Shown here in pieces: positions 17,683 through 28,362 of a DNA stretch of 64,000 nt. The translations under genes and the position numbers were made by a program. Location: assembly GCF_009905535.1 (NCBI RefSeq), contig NZ_JAAALA010000018.1, forward strand, positions 24,907 through 88,906. The letters run 5' to 3'. This DNA is from Caulobacter sp. SLTY (GTDB taxonomy: Bacteria; Pseudomonadota; Alphaproteobacteria; Caulobacterales; Caulobacteraceae). Below the pieces are notes generated by a model. The model had not been told where the DNA came from. It searched no databases and was given only the letters and a program-made list of their open reading frames with translations. Every line of letters begins with the position of its first letter. Positions within the stretch are counted from its first letter, which is position 1.

Positions 17683-18723
17683 ATGGCGCGCGTGACCCGC
17701 ACCCTCCGCACCGTTGAAGCCTTGGCCGACGCCGGCCTGATCGCGCCTCAAGACCGACCGGGCCTGGAGGCGGTGGCGGCGCGGTATGCAGTGGCGATCA
17801 CGGCGGGGATGGCGGAGCTGATCGATCCGGCGGACGCCGCCGACCCGATCGCGGCCCAGTTCCTGCCGCAGGAGGCGGAGCTCGTCGCCACGCCGCTGGA
17901 GCGGGCCGATCCGATCGGGGATGCGCCGCATACGCCGGTGACCGGGGTGGTGCATCGCTATCCCGACCGGGTGCTGCTGAAGCTGACCCACACCTGCGCC
18001 GTCTACTGCCGGTTCTGCTTCCGGCGGGAGATGGTCGGGCCGGAGGGGCATGGGAACCTGACGGCCGAGCAGCTGGACGCGGCGATGGCCTACATCGCCG
18101 GGCGGCCGGACGTCTGGGAGGTGATCCTGACCGGCGGCGACCCGTTGGTGCTGTCGCCCCGGCGGCTGCGGGCGGTGATGGACCGGCTGGCGGCCATCGA
18201 CCATGTGAAGATCGTCCGCTTCCATACGCGGATCCCTGTGGTCGACCCGGAGGCCGTGACGCCCGAGCTGGTCGCCGCCCTGCGCGCGCCGGGCAAGACC
18301 ACCTGGGTGGCGCTGCACGCCAACCATCCGCGCGAGATGACCCCGGCGGCGCGGGCGGCCTGCGCGCGGCTGATCGACGGCGGAGCGGCGATGGTCAGCC
18401 AGACGGTTCTCCTCAAGGGGGTCAACGACGATCCCGAGACTCTGGGGGCGCTGATGCGGGCCTTCGTCGAGACCCGTATCAAGCCCTACTACCTGCACCA
18501 GGGCGACCTGGCCCCCGGCACCGGCCACCTGCGCACCACCGTGGAAGAAGGCCAGGCGGTGATGCGGGCCATGCGCGGGGCGTTCAGCGGCCTATGCCAG
18601 CCGACCTACATCCTCGACATTCCCGATGGGCACGGGAAGGTGCCGGTGGGACCAGGGTATCTGGAGGGCGGGGTCGTTGAGGACCCGGCGGGACGCAGAC
18701 GCGCTTATCCGCCGAAGGGCTGA
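17683..18723 (+). CDS. epmB: EF-P beta-lysylation protein EpmB (lysine 2,3-aminomutase family)
   Basis: This is a 346-residue radical SAM/PLP enzyme. The cluster motif is CAVYCRFCFR (Cys105, Cys109, Cys112). LTGGDPLVLS and VRFHTRIPVVDP follow, and the HxGDLAPGTGHLR segment near residue 275 is characteristic of aminomutases. It converts L-lysine to (R)-beta-lysine for EpmA. ATG 17683 follows AGGGGGAGAGG. In-frame ATG 17662 is inside an inverted repeat and is less likely. Position beside epmA and efp distinguishes it from catabolic lysine aminomutases. Confidence 0.93.
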   Translation: MARVTRTLRTVEALADAGLIAPQDRPGLEAVAARYAVAITAGMAELIDPADAADPIAAQFLPQEAELVATPLERADPIGDAPHTPVTGVVHRYPDRVLLKLTHTCAVYCRFCFRREMVGPEGHGNLTAEQLDAAMAYIAGRPDVWEVILTGGDPLVLSPRRLRAVMDRLAAIDHVKIVRFHTRIPVVDPEAVTPELVAALRAPGKTTWVALHANHPREMTPAARAACARLIDGGAAMVSQTVLLKGVNDDPETLGALMRAFVETRIKPYYLHQGDLAPGTGHLRTTVEEGQAVMRAMRGAFSGLCQPTYILDIPDGHGKVPVGPGYLEGGVVEDPAGRRRAYPPKG

Positions 18724-18763
18724 GGCCACTATCGAAGCGGGTAGTATACGGGCGCCGGCGGTC

Positions 18764-18811
18764 GAGGGGGACTGGTTGCGCCGTAGGCGCTACCTGTCCC
18801 CGGTCAGCGCC
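18764..18811 (-). repeat. REP-like palindromic unit A
   Basis: Read on the minus strand, it runs GCTGACC, GGGGACAGG, a small hairpin (GCGCC TAC GGCGC) and CAGTCCCCC. It is closely similar to the units at 18865 and 21755 but in the opposite orientation to both. With the unit at 18865 it forms an inverted pair in the epmB-ppdK intergenic space. Confidence 0.65.
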
Positions 18812-18864
18812 GACGGTGGACACATCCCTGCTCCAGACGTCTGGATCGCGGCGGCTGAACGGCC

Positions 18865-18913
18865 GGTGCTGACCGCGGACAGGTAGCCCGCTTTGCGGGC
18901 AACCTGTCCCCCC
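18865..18913 (+). repeat. REP-like palindromic unit B, abutting the ppdK stop codon
   Basis: It contains GCTGACC, GGACAGG, a hairpin (GCCCGC TTT GCGGGC) and CCTGTCCCCCC, and ends exactly at the ppdK stop. The outer arms GGACAGGT/ACCTGTCC pair. It is a likely 3' end structure for ppdK mRNA. Confidence 0.65.
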
Positions 18914-21573
18914 TATTTCGCCAGCGCCGCTTGCGCCGCCGCGAGGCGGGCGATGGGGACGCGGAAGGGCGAGCAGCTGACGTAGTCCAGCCCAACCTTT
19001 TCGCAGAAGGCGATCGACGCCGGGTCGCCGCCGTGCTCGCCGCAGATGCCGAGCTTGACGTCCGGGCGGACGGCGCGGCCGCGTTCGGCGGCCAGCTTGA
19101 CCAGTTCGCCGACGCCTTCCTGGTCGAGGGTGGCGAAGGGATCCTTCTCCAGGATGCCCTTCTCGCGATAGTCCTCGAGGAAGCGGGCGTCGTCGCGGCT
19201 CATGCCGAAGGTGGTCTGGGTCAGGTCGTTGGTGCCGAAGCTGAAGAACTCGGCGGTTTCGGCCAGGTCGCCGGCGCGCAGAGCGGCGCGGGGCAGCTCG
19301 ATCATGGTGCCGACCAGGTATTTCAGGTCGACGCCCTGCTCCTCCAGCACCGCCTTGGCGGTGCGGTCGGTGAGCGCGCGCAGGAACTTCATCTCCAGCC
19401 CGTTGCCGACCAGCGGGTGCATGATCTCCGGCACCGGCGCGGGCTTGCCCGACTTGGCGATCTCGCAGGCGGCCTCGATGATGGCCCGAACCTGCATCTC
19501 GTAGATCTCGGGATAGCTGACCCCCAGGCGGCAGCCGCGATGGCCGAGCATGGGGTTGGTTTCCTTCAGCTCCAGGGCCCGGCGCATCAGCTTGGCGGAG
19601 TCGAGGCCGGTGGCCTCGGCGACGGCGGCCACGTCCTCCTCCGAATGGGGCAGGAACTCGTGCAGCGGCGGGTCGAGCAGGCGGATGGTGACCGGCAGCC
19701 CCTCCATGATGGTGAACAGCTCGACGAAGTCGGCCTTCTGGAAGGGGGCGATCTTGGCCAGGGCGGCGCGGCGGCCGCGCTCGTCGTCGGCCAGGATCAT
19801 CTCGCGCACGGCGGCGATGCGGTGCTCGTCGAAGAACATGTGCTCGGTGCGACAGAGGCCGATCCCTTCCGCGCCGAACTGACGGGCGGCCTTGGCGTCG
19901 GCGGGGGTCTCGGCATTGGCGCGCACCTTCAAGCGGCGGACCTCGTCGGCCCAGACCATCAGGGCGGCGAAGTCGCCGGTCAGCTCCGGCTCGATCATCT
20001 TCACGGCGCCGGCCATCACCTCGCCGGTGGAGCCGTCGATGGTGACCACCTCGCCCTCGTTGAACTCGCGGCCGCGCACGGTGAAGCGGCGGTTCTTCAC
20101 ATCGATGATGATCTCCCCGGCCCCGGAGACGCAGGGGATGCCCCAGCCGCGGGCGACCACGGCGGCGTGGCTGGTCATGCCGCCCCGAGCGGTGACGATG
20201 CCGCGGGCCGCGTGCATGCCCTTGATGTCCTCAGGGCTGGTTTCGTGGCGGACCAGGATGACCGCCTCGCCCGCCTGGCCGCGACGCTCGGCGTCGTCGG
20301 AAGAGAAGACGATGGCGCCCACGGCCGCGCCGGGGCTGGCCGGCAGGCCCTTGGCGATCACGGCACGGGTGGCGTCGGGCGCGATGGTGGGGTGGAGCAG
20401 CTGGTCCAGGGCGCCCGGCTCGATGCGGGCGATGGCCTCTTCCTTGGTGATCAGGCCCTCGCCGGCCATCTCGACCGCGACCTTCAGCGAAGCCTTGGCG
20501 GTGCGCTTGCCGTTGCGGGTCTGCAGCATCCACAGCCGGCCCTGCTCGACGGTGAACTCCACGTCCTGCATGTCGCGGTAATGGCGTTCCAGCCGGGCGG
20601 CCACGTCGCGGAACTGGACGAAGACCTCGGGCAGGGCTTCTTCCATCGAGGGGTTGCGGTCGCCCATCTCCTCGCGGGCGGCCTGGGTCAGCGACTGCGG
20701 CGTGCGGATGCCGGCGACCACGTCCTCGCCCTGGGCGTTGATCAGGAACTCGCCGTAAAGGGCGGCCTCGCCTGTCGAGGGGTTGCGGGTGAAGGCGACG
20801 CCGGTGGCCGAGGTGTCGCCGAGATTGCCGAACACCATGGCCTGGATGTTGACCGCCGTGCCCCAGCTTTCGGGGATGTCGTGCATGCGGCGGTAGAACT
20901 TGGCCCGGTCGTTCATCCAGCTCTGGAACACGGCGCCGACCGCGCCCCACAGCTGGGCCTGGGGGTCCTGCGGGAAGGGCTGGCCCAGTTCCTTCTCGAC
21001 GGCCTGCTTGTACTCGGCGACGATCGTCTCCCAGTCCTTGGCGGTCAGGGCGGTGTCGACATCCACGCCGAGGCGGTCCTTGTGGTCGTCGAGGATCTCC
21101 TCGAACGCATGGTGGTCGAGGCCCAGGACCACGTTGGAGTACATCTGGATGAAGCGGCGGTAGCTGTCGAAGGCGAAGCGGCGGTCGCCGGAGAGCTTGG
21201 CCAGGCCTTCGACCGTCTGATCGTTGAGGCCGAGGTTGAGGACCGTGTCCATCATCCCCGGCATCGAGGCCCGAGCGCCCGACCGCACCGAGACCAGCAG
21301 CGGGTTGGCCGCATCGCCGAAGGTCTTTTCGGTAATTTTCTCGATATGGGCGATGCCGCCGGCGACCTGTTCCGCCAGGTCGGCCGGGTAGCTCTGGCCG
21401 TCGGCGTAGTAGCGGTTGCAGGCCTCAGTGGTGATGGTGAAGCCGGGCGGGACGGGCAGGCCCAGCGACGACATCTCGGCCAGATTGGCCCCCTTGCCGC
21501 CCAGCAGGTTCTTCATCGAAGCGTCGCCTTCGGCGCCGCCGCCTCCGAAGCTGTAGACCCAGCGGTTCGTCAT
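18913..21573 (-). CDS. ppdK: Pyruvate, phosphate dikinase
   Basis: This 886-residue enzyme has the ATP-grasp domain first (GGKGANLAEMSSLGLPVPPGFT at the N-terminus), then the swivelling phosphohistidine domain GGMTSHAAVVARGWGIPC (His469), and the C-terminal PEP/pyruvate TIM barrel with GLCRTEHMF and GICGEHGGDP (catalytic Cys). It interconverts pyruvate, ATP and phosphate with PEP, AMP and pyrophosphate. ATG 21573 (MTNRWVYSFGGG) follows GAGGACGG and matches family length. The open frame extends to 21657 without support. It stands alone between glyS and epmB, with REP-like units on its 3' side. Confidence 0.97.
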   Translation of the reverse strand: MTNRWVYSFGGGGAEGDASMKNLLGGKGANLAEMSSLGLPVPPGFTITTEACNRYYADGQSYPADLAEQVAGGIAHIEKITEKTFGDAANPLLVSVRSGARASMPGMMDTVLNLGLNDQTVEGLAKLSGDRRFAFDSYRRFIQMYSNVVLGLDHHAFEEILDDHKDRLGVDVDTALTAKDWETIVAEYKQAVEKELGQPFPQDPQAQLWGAVGAVFQSWMNDRAKFYRRMHDIPESWGTAVNIQAMVFGNLGDTSATGVAFTRNPSTGEAALYGEFLINAQGEDVVAGIRTPQSLTQAAREEMGDRNPSMEEALPEVFVQFRDVAARLERHYRDMQDVEFTVEQGRLWMLQTRNGKRTAKASLKVAVEMAGEGLITKEEAIARIEPGALDQLLHPTIAPDATRAVIAKGLPASPGAAVGAIVFSSDDAERRGQAGEAVILVRHETSPEDIKGMHAARGIVTARGGMTSHAAVVARGWGIPCVSGAGEIIIDVKNRRFTVRGREFNEGEVVTIDGSTGEVMAGAVKMIEPELTGDFAALMVWADEVRRLKVRANAETPADAKAARQFGAEGIGLCRTEHMFFDEHRIAAVREMILADDERGRRAALAKIAPFQKADFVELFTIMEGLPVTIRLLDPPLHEFLPHSEEDVAAVAEATGLDSAKLMRRALELKETNPMLGHRGCRLGVSYPEIYEMQVRAIIEAACEIAKSGKPAPVPEIMHPLVGNGLEMKFLRALTDRTAKAVLEEQGVDLKYLVGTMIELPRAALRAGDLAETAEFFSFGTNDLTQTTFGMSRDDARFLEDYREKGILEKDPFATLDQEGVGELVKLAAERGRAVRPDVKLGICGEHGGDPASIAFCEKVGLDYVSCSPFRVPIARLAAAQAALAK

Positions 21574-21754
21574 CAAGCCGTCCTCATTAGCGTCGCGATT
21601 CCGAAGGCCCATTCGGATGGGGGTCCAGATACAGGGCCGGAGCGCTCGGGGGAACACCCTCGGATAGGGTTTGATCCCGCGGCGCAGCGAAAGGCGGCGC
21701 TATCGTTCAGCCGCTACTGTCCAATCGGCTGGAGCGCTGATGACACTGACGCCT

Positions 21755-21802
21755 GCGCTGACCAGGGACAGGAACGCCGCTACGCGGCGATCCGGTCCCC
21801 CC
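21755..21802 (+). repeat. REP-like palindromic unit C, abutting the glyS stop codon
   Basis: Same design as unit B: GCGCTGACC, GGGACAGG, a hairpin (CGCCGC TA CGCGGCG) and CCGGTCCCCCC immediately before the CTA that is the glyS stop on the minus strand. The shared placement against two stop codons suggests a role in transcript ends. Confidence 0.65.
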
Positions 21803-23808
21803 TACCCCGTCACCAGGGAGAAGTCGGCGACCTTGCCCATGGCGGCCTGGACTTGCTGGAGCAGGCGTAGGCGGTTGTCGCGTTCGGCGGGGACGTCGCT
21901 GTTGACCAGCACCTTTTCGAAGAAGGCGTCGACCGGGGCGCGCAGGGCCGCCAGCGCGGTCATGGCGGCGGTGAAGTCCTCGGCCTCAAGGGCGGCGTCG
22001 AGCTTGGGGCCAAGCGCGGAAAGGGCGGCGAACAGGGCGCCTTCCTCAGCCGGATCGGCAACCTCTGTCGGGGCGCCTTGCGGGAGGGGACCCTTCTTCT
22101 CCTCGGCCTTGAGGATGTTGGCGGCGCGGCGGTAGCCGGCCAGCAGGTTGGCCCCGTCCTCGGTCTTCAGGAAGGCGTCGAGGGCCTCCACCCGGGCGAC
22201 GATGCGGACGAGGTCGTCGTCATTCAGGGCAAAGACGGCGTCGACCAGGTCGAAGCGCTTGCCCTGGTCGCGGAGGGTGACCTTCAGGCGGTCGGCAAAG
22301 AAGGGCATCAGGGTCTGGGCCTGGACGCCCGGAACCGAGTTGAGCGGCAGGCGCAGGCCCTTCTCGAGGATGATGCGGATTACCCCCAGCGCCGCGCGGC
22401 GCAGGGCGTAGGGGTCGCGCGAGCCGGTCGGCTTCTCGTCGATACTGAAGAAGCCGACGAGGGTGTCGAGCTTGTCGGCCAGGGCGACGGCGGTCCCCAA
22501 CGGGCCAGTCGGGATCTCGTCCGAGGGGCCTTGAGGGCGGTAGTGGTCGCGGATGGCGTCGGCCAGGGCGGCGTCCTTGCCATCGGCCAGGGCGTAGTAG
22601 CGGCCCATGACGCCCTGCAGCTCGGGGAACTCGCCGACCATCTGGCTGGCGAGGTCGGACTTGGCGACCGTGGCGGCCTGATGAGCCTGCGTCGGATCCG
22701 CGCCGACTTGAGCGGCCAAGTGATGGGCCAGGGTGGCGATGCGTTCGACCCGCTCCGCCATGGAGCCCAGCTTGGCATGGTAGGTCACGCCCGACAGTTT
22801 GTCGTTCCAGGCGTCGAACCCGCTCTTGCGGTCCTCATCCCAGAAGAACCGGGCGTCGCTCAGGCGCGCCGACAGCACCTTGGCGTTACCCGCCGCGATG
22901 GTGCGGCCGCCGTCTTCGGCGGCGACGTTGGCCACGACCAGGAAATGCGGCGCCAGCTTGCCGGTCGCGGGGTCGCGGACGGCGAAGTATTTCTGGTGGG
23001 TGCGCATGGAGGTGCGGATGACCTCCGGGGGGAGGTCGAGGAAGGCCGGGTCCATGTCGCCGAGGACCGGGACCGGCCATTCGGCGAGGCCGGCGACCTC
23101 GTCCAGCAGGCCTTCGTCTTCCACCAGTTCGAGGTTGCGGGCGAAGCAGAGGGTGCGGGCGCCTTCCAGAATGCGCTGTTTGCGTTCCTCTGGGTCGAGG
23201 ACGACGTAGTGGCCGGCCAGGGCCTCGCGGTATTCGTCGAAATCGCGTGCGCGGAAGACGCCGCCGCTGCCCATGAAGCGGTGGCCTTGGGAAAGGTCGC
23301 CGGCCTCCAGGCCCTCGAAGGCGATCGGCACGATTTCGCGGTCGAAGACGCAGAGGATGCGTTGCAGCGGGCGGACCCAGCGCAGCTTGCCGCTGCCCCA
23401 GGTCATCGACTTGGGCCAGGGGAAGTTTCGGACGGTCGCCTCGACCAGCTCGGCGACGATCTCGGTGGTCGGGCGGCCCTTGGACTGGCTGCGGCCGAAC
23501 CAGACGCCGTCCTGCTCGACCAGCTGGTCGCGGGTCAGGCCGGTCTTGCGCAGGAAACCGTCGATGGCCTGGTCGGGGGCGCCGACGCGGGGGCCTTTCA
23601 GCTCCTCGTCACGGTCGGCCTGGGCGATGGGCAGGCCCTCGACCACCAGGGCGAGGCGACGGGGACCGGCGAAAGCCTTCATGCCCTCGCTGATCAGGCC
23701 GGCGGCCGACAGGCCGTCGCGCATCATCCGTTCCAGGTCGCGGCCGGCCTGGGCCTGCATGCGCGCGGGGATTTCTTCGGAGAAGAGTTCGAGAAGCAGT
23801 TGGGGCAT
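21802..23808 (-). CDS. glyS: Glycyl-tRNA synthetase beta subunit
   Basis: The 668-residue protein starts MPQLLLELFSEEIPARMQ, the classical GlyS beta start. It has FAGPRRLALVVEGLP, the central conserved region with FFWDEDRK and LADKLDTLVGFFSI, and a C-terminal anticodon-binding-like helical domain (FFEKVLVNSDVPAERDNRLRLL). It pairs with GlyQ as the alpha2beta2 enzyme that charges tRNA-Gly. The frame continues to 23979, but that is overlap with the DUF2314 gene. It follows that gene by 7 bp. Confidence 0.97.
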   Translation of the reverse strand: MPQLLLELFSEEIPARMQAQAGRDLERMMRDGLSAAGLISEGMKAFAGPRRLALVVEGLPIAQADRDEELKGPRVGAPDQAIDGFLRKTGLTRDQLVEQDGVWFGRSQSKGRPTTEIVAELVEATVRNFPWPKSMTWGSGKLRWVRPLQRILCVFDREIVPIAFEGLEAGDLSQGHRFMGSGGVFRARDFDEYREALAGHYVVLDPEERKQRILEGARTLCFARNLELVEDEGLLDEVAGLAEWPVPVLGDMDPAFLDLPPEVIRTSMRTHQKYFAVRDPATGKLAPHFLVVANVAAEDGGRTIAAGNAKVLSARLSDARFFWDEDRKSGFDAWNDKLSGVTYHAKLGSMAERVERIATLAHHLAAQVGADPTQAHQAATVAKSDLASQMVGEFPELQGVMGRYYALADGKDAALADAIRDHYRPQGPSDEIPTGPLGTAVALADKLDTLVGFFSIDEKPTGSRDPYALRRAALGVIRIILEKGLRLPLNSVPGVQAQTLMPFFADRLKVTLRDQGKRFDLVDAVFALNDDDLVRIVARVEALDAFLKTEDGANLLAGYRRAANILKAEEKKGPLPQGAPTEVADPAEEGALFAALSALGPKLDAALEAEDFTAAMTALAALRAPVDAFFEKVLVNSDVPAERDNRLRLLQQVQAAMGKVADFSLVTG

Positions 23809-23815
23809 GAGACTT

Positions 23816-24309
23816 TTAGGGTTCGACGGGGGTGTCGGAAAGGACCTGGCGGATCTGGTCGGCGCGCTCACCGGTAAGCCGGGAAATGTGGACGCGGATG
23901 GTGAAGCCTCCCCATCGCCGCCCGCCTCGGTCGTAGACCCAGTCGGTGATGTCCGCCGGATCGACGGTGACCCGATCACCCTCTCTGACGCCGACGTCGA
24001 GGGTCGGGACGTTGTCCAGGATGCCGGTAATCTTGCCGCCCGGACGGCTGATGTCGCGAACCCACATATACTCTGAGCCGCCGTTCTTGACGGGGAAGCG
24101 CACCTTCAAGAGGGCGCTATCGTGGACCTGCTGGTCGCTCTCGAAGCGGCGCCAGAAGTCGGGCAGCGTGCGACGCGCCTCGCCGATGGCCGCATTCATC
24201 GCCCTGTCGTCTTCAGAGAAGTTGAGGACGTTTTCCGTAGGCTCGGACTGGGCAAACGCGACCATGGGGGCGGCGACCAGAACCGCCGCCAGCAAGAGGG
24301 CGAACGGCT

Positions 24310-24313
<4 letters not shown>
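23816..24313 (-). CDS. Exported DUF2314 (YegJ-like) protein within the glyQ-glyS operon
   Basis: The 165-residue protein has an N-terminal signal peptide ([22 protein letters not shown]). The body contains [20 protein letters not shown], then [21 protein letters not shown] and ITGILDNVP, then [16 protein letters not shown], matching the DUF2314 arrangement. Function of the family is unknown. ATG 24313 overlaps the glyQ stop by 4 bp (ATGA), and glyS starts 7 bp after its end, so all three are almost certainly co-transcribed. Why an exported protein sits between synthetase subunits is not clear. Confidence 0.82.
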
Positions 24314-25203
<890 letters not shown>

Positions 25204-25221
25204 GATGTTGTTCGCAGGCGC

Positions 25222-25253
25222 AAAAAAAGTCGGCGGACCATAGGGCCCGCCGA
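25222..25253 (-). terminator. Rho-independent terminator after the fasciclin gene
   Basis: Read on the minus strand, GTCGGCGGGCCC, a short loop and GGTCCGCCGAC form a stem. Seven T residues follow (the A run at 25222-25228 on the plus strand). It would end transcripts of the 25341-26363 gene before glyQ. Confidence 0.8.
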
Positions 25254-25287
25254 CCTTAGCTTCAACACCTCCTGAGGGCCCACCAAA

Positions 25288-25310
25288 CCCCTCTCCCTGA
25301 GGGAGAGGGG
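25288..25310. repeat. Perfect 10-bp intergenic inverted repeat
   Basis: CCCCTCTCCC and GGGAGAGGGG are separated by TGA. This purine/pyrimidine palindrome is of the kind found dispersed between genes; a related CTTCTCCC/GGGAGAAG copy is at 61574-61597. Confidence 0.6.
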
Positions 25311-25340
25311 GGGCGCGTACTCGCTTGCCGTCGGGGTTGC

Positions 25341-26363
25341 CTAGCGGTTGCCCTTGGCGGCGGTCCGCTTACCGGCGCGCGACATCGGCGGGTACTTGGC
25401 GCGGTTTTCGGCGGTGTCGAGCACCGGGCCGTTGGTCACCACGGTCGGCTGGGCGGTAGCCGTCGCGACCTGAGCGGCCGGGTCGGCCGTTTCAGTCGGC
25501 GCCGGGGCGGCCGGCATGGTGGCGGGGGCCATCGGGGCGGTCGGCTCGACCTGCTCGGCGGGGGCCTCGTCAGACGGCATGGTCTGCTGTTCGGCCGGCA
25601 TGGTGGTCGCCGGGGCCGCCGGATCGGTGGCCGGCTGCTGGTAGCTGGCGCGGATGAAGCCGGTCTCGCCCATGTCGGTGGTCAGGTTGGTCGCGACGGG
25701 GGTCGGGGTGTTGACGATCACCTTGTCGACCACGTGGATGGTGCCGTTGGTGGCCTTGACATCCGACTGCAGCACGGTGGCGTTGCCGGCCATGATGCTG
25801 TCGCCGCTGCCGTCGATCATGATGGCCGGGCCGGCCACCGAGTTCACCGGACCCTTGGCGCCCTTGATCTTCGTCGAGTCGATCGTGGCGTTGATCAGGT
25901 GGCCGGTGAGCAGCTTCTGCAGCTCCGCCGGATTCTTCATCAGCCGGTCCAGTTCGCCGGCCGGCAGGGCGGCGAAGGCCGCGTCGGTCGGGGCGAACAG
26001 GGTCAGGTTCTGATTGGTCTTCAGCACACTGGTCAGGTTGGTGGCGTCGAGCGCCTTCGTGAGGGTGGTGAACTGTCCGGACGCCTTCAGAGTCTCGACG
26101 ATGTCACCCTTGGCGACCACGGCCGGAGCGGTGGGCGCGGTCGGAGCCGCCGCCGGGGCCGGGGCAGCGGCCGACGGAGCCGTCGCGGGCGCCGGGGCCG
26201 GGGTGGTGGAGGTCGGCGTTTCCGTAGCTTCGGTGGGCTCAGCAGGCTGGGCGGGCTGGGTCGTGGTCGGCTTCGCCGGCGCGGTCTGGTCCTGGGCGCT
26301 CGCCTGGGCGCCGAAGATCAGGGCGGCGGCGGCAACGGTCGAAAGCAGGGTCAGGGTTTTCAT
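25341..26363 (-). CDS. Exported fasciclin (FAS1) domain protein with conserved C-terminal motif
   Basis: The 340-residue protein has a signal peptide ([24 protein letters not shown]) and a Pro/Ala/Thr-rich linker to about residue 82. The FAS1 domain spans about 85-215: [33 protein letters not shown] and [11 protein letters not shown] are its H1 and H2 boxes. A second Pro/Ala-rich linker follows, then the C-terminal segment [14 protein letters not shown]...[17 protein letters not shown]1 domains usually mediate adhesion. The C-terminal 32 residues before the last few are identical to those of the next gene. The role of the tail is unknown. Confidence 0.88.
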   Translation of the reverse strand: MKTLTLLSTVAAAALIFGAQASAQDQTAPAKPTTTQPAQPAEPTEATETPTSTTPAPAPATAPSAAAPAPAAAPTAPTAPAVVAKGDIVETLKASGQFTTLTKALDATNLTSVLKTNQNLTLFAPTDAAFAALPAGELDRLMKNPAELQKLLTGHLINATIDSTKIKGAKGPVNSVAGPAIMIDGSGDSIMAGNATVLQSDVKATNGTIHVVDKVIVNTPTPVATNLTTDMGETGFIRASYQQPATDPAAPATTMPAEQQTMPSDEAPAEQVEPTAPMAPATMPAAPAPTETADPAAQVATATAQPTVVTNGPVLDTAENRAKYPPMSRAGKRTAAKGNR

Positions 26364-26485
26364 CTGTGGTCATTCCTTACTTTGCTTGGGGGAGGAAGGC
26401 GGAGGCGCGGGATCGAAGCGCGGATCCGCCGGTGGAAGGGATGGCCCGTCCGGGGGCGGCCCGTCGTTTAAACTGCGATCCGCGA

Positions 26486-26860
26486 TCAGTTGCCACGGGC
26501 GGCGGTGCGCTTGCCGGCCCGCGACATCGGCGGGTACTTGGCGCGGTTCTCGGCGGTATCGAGCACCGGGCCATTGGTCACCACCGTGGGCTGGGCGGAC
26601 GCGTAGGCGACCTGATCGGCCGGGCTCGGTTCAGCCATCGGCATGGGCGCCGGAGCGCCTTGCTCGACCTTCATCTCCTGTTCGGCGGCGCGGACCTCAT
26701 CGTTCCGGTCGAAGGTCGAGCGCTTCTGGTTCGGGTCGATCGGGCCGCTGGGCGTGGTGGTCTGGGTCGGCGGGGCTGAATCCTGGGTCGATTGGGCGGA
26801 GGCCTGGCCGGCGAACAGGGCGACGGCCGCGGCGGCGGTCAGCAGGGTGAGGGCTTTCAT
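26486..26860 (-). CDS. Small exported protein sharing both ends with the fasciclin protein
   Basis: The 124-residue protein starts MKALTLLTAAAAVALFAGQASAQ, a signal peptide very similar to that of the FAS1 protein. It has a short hydrophilic middle (PNQKRSTFDRNDEVRAAEQEMKV region) and ends with the same C-terminal segment, [14 protein letters not shown]...[12 protein letters not shown]. The FAS1 domain is absent. DNA identity over the last 110 bp is very high, showing recent duplication or conversion. ATG 26860 follows AAGGAAAAG. The frame open to 26995 overlaps the next gene and is not used. Confidence 0.78.
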   Translation of the reverse strand: MKALTLLTAAAAVALFAGQASAQSTQDSAPPTQTTTPSGPIDPNQKRSTFDRNDEVRAAEQEMKVEQGAPAPMPMAEPSPADQVAYASAQPTVVTNGPVLDTAENRAKYPPMSRAGKRTAARGN

Positions 26861-26882
26861 CGGGGCTTTTCCTTGGGTTTGA

Positions 26883-27269
26883 CTAGTTGCCGACGGCGCG
26901 CGTCTTGCGGCCGCCGTTGGAGTCCGGGCCGCCGGTGGCGGCGCGCGTCGAGGGGGTGTCCGGGATCGGCTGGTTGGAGGTGACCGTCGGATCACCCGCC
27001 TTCAGCAGATAGGCCTGCTCGACCGGGGTCGGGGAACTGGTCGGGATGACAGCGGGCGCGTCGGCGCTGGTCGCGACGTCAGAGGCGGGGTCGCCGGCCG
27101 GCGGCATCGCCTCCTCCTCGCCCACCACGGGGGCGGCGGGATCGGTCAGCGGCGTGGTGGCCGGGGCTTCACCCTCCGGCGGCGAAGCGGGGCTCTGCGC
27201 CAAGGCTGGAGCCGCGATCGATAGCACCGCCAGAGATGCGGCGGTGGTCAGAACATGGTGCAGGCGCAT
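26883..27269 (-). CDS. Small exported Pro/Ala-rich protein with related C-terminus
   Basis: The 128-residue protein has a signal peptide (MRLHHVLTTAASLAVLSIAAPALAQ) and an acidic Pro/Ala-rich middle. The C-terminus DPTVTSNQPIPDTPSTRAA...GGRKTRAVGN parallels the [13 protein letters not shown]...AGKRTAA(K/R)GN endings of the two downstream genes, but is diverged. It is first of the three tandem genes, 22 bp before the second. Function unknown. Confidence 0.72.
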   Translation of the reverse strand: MRLHHVLTTAASLAVLSIAAPALAQSPASPPEGEAPATTPLTDPAAPVVGEEEAMPPAGDPASDVATSADAPAVIPTSSPTPVEQAYLLKAGDPTVTSNQPIPDTPSTRAATGGPDSNGGRKTRAVGN

Positions 27270-27379
27270 GGTGTCCTCGGCGGCTGCGCCCTTTCGGGCA
27301 TGGCCCCCCGACCAGGCAGTCAGCGCGCCGGGCGGCGAGTCCGTTGCCCGATATCACGCGTTCGTGATCGTCTCACCGA

Positions 27380-28338
<959 letters not shown>

Positions 28339-28362
28339 GCTTAAAAAACAGGGGATAGGATC

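Noticed and set aside
18931..21870. Very long open frame (979 codons) on the plus strand across ppdK
   Set aside because: It is antisense to a complete, strongly conserved ppdK. The translation is compositionally biased (Gly/Ala/His/Asp-rich) with no domain, as expected in GC-rich DNA.
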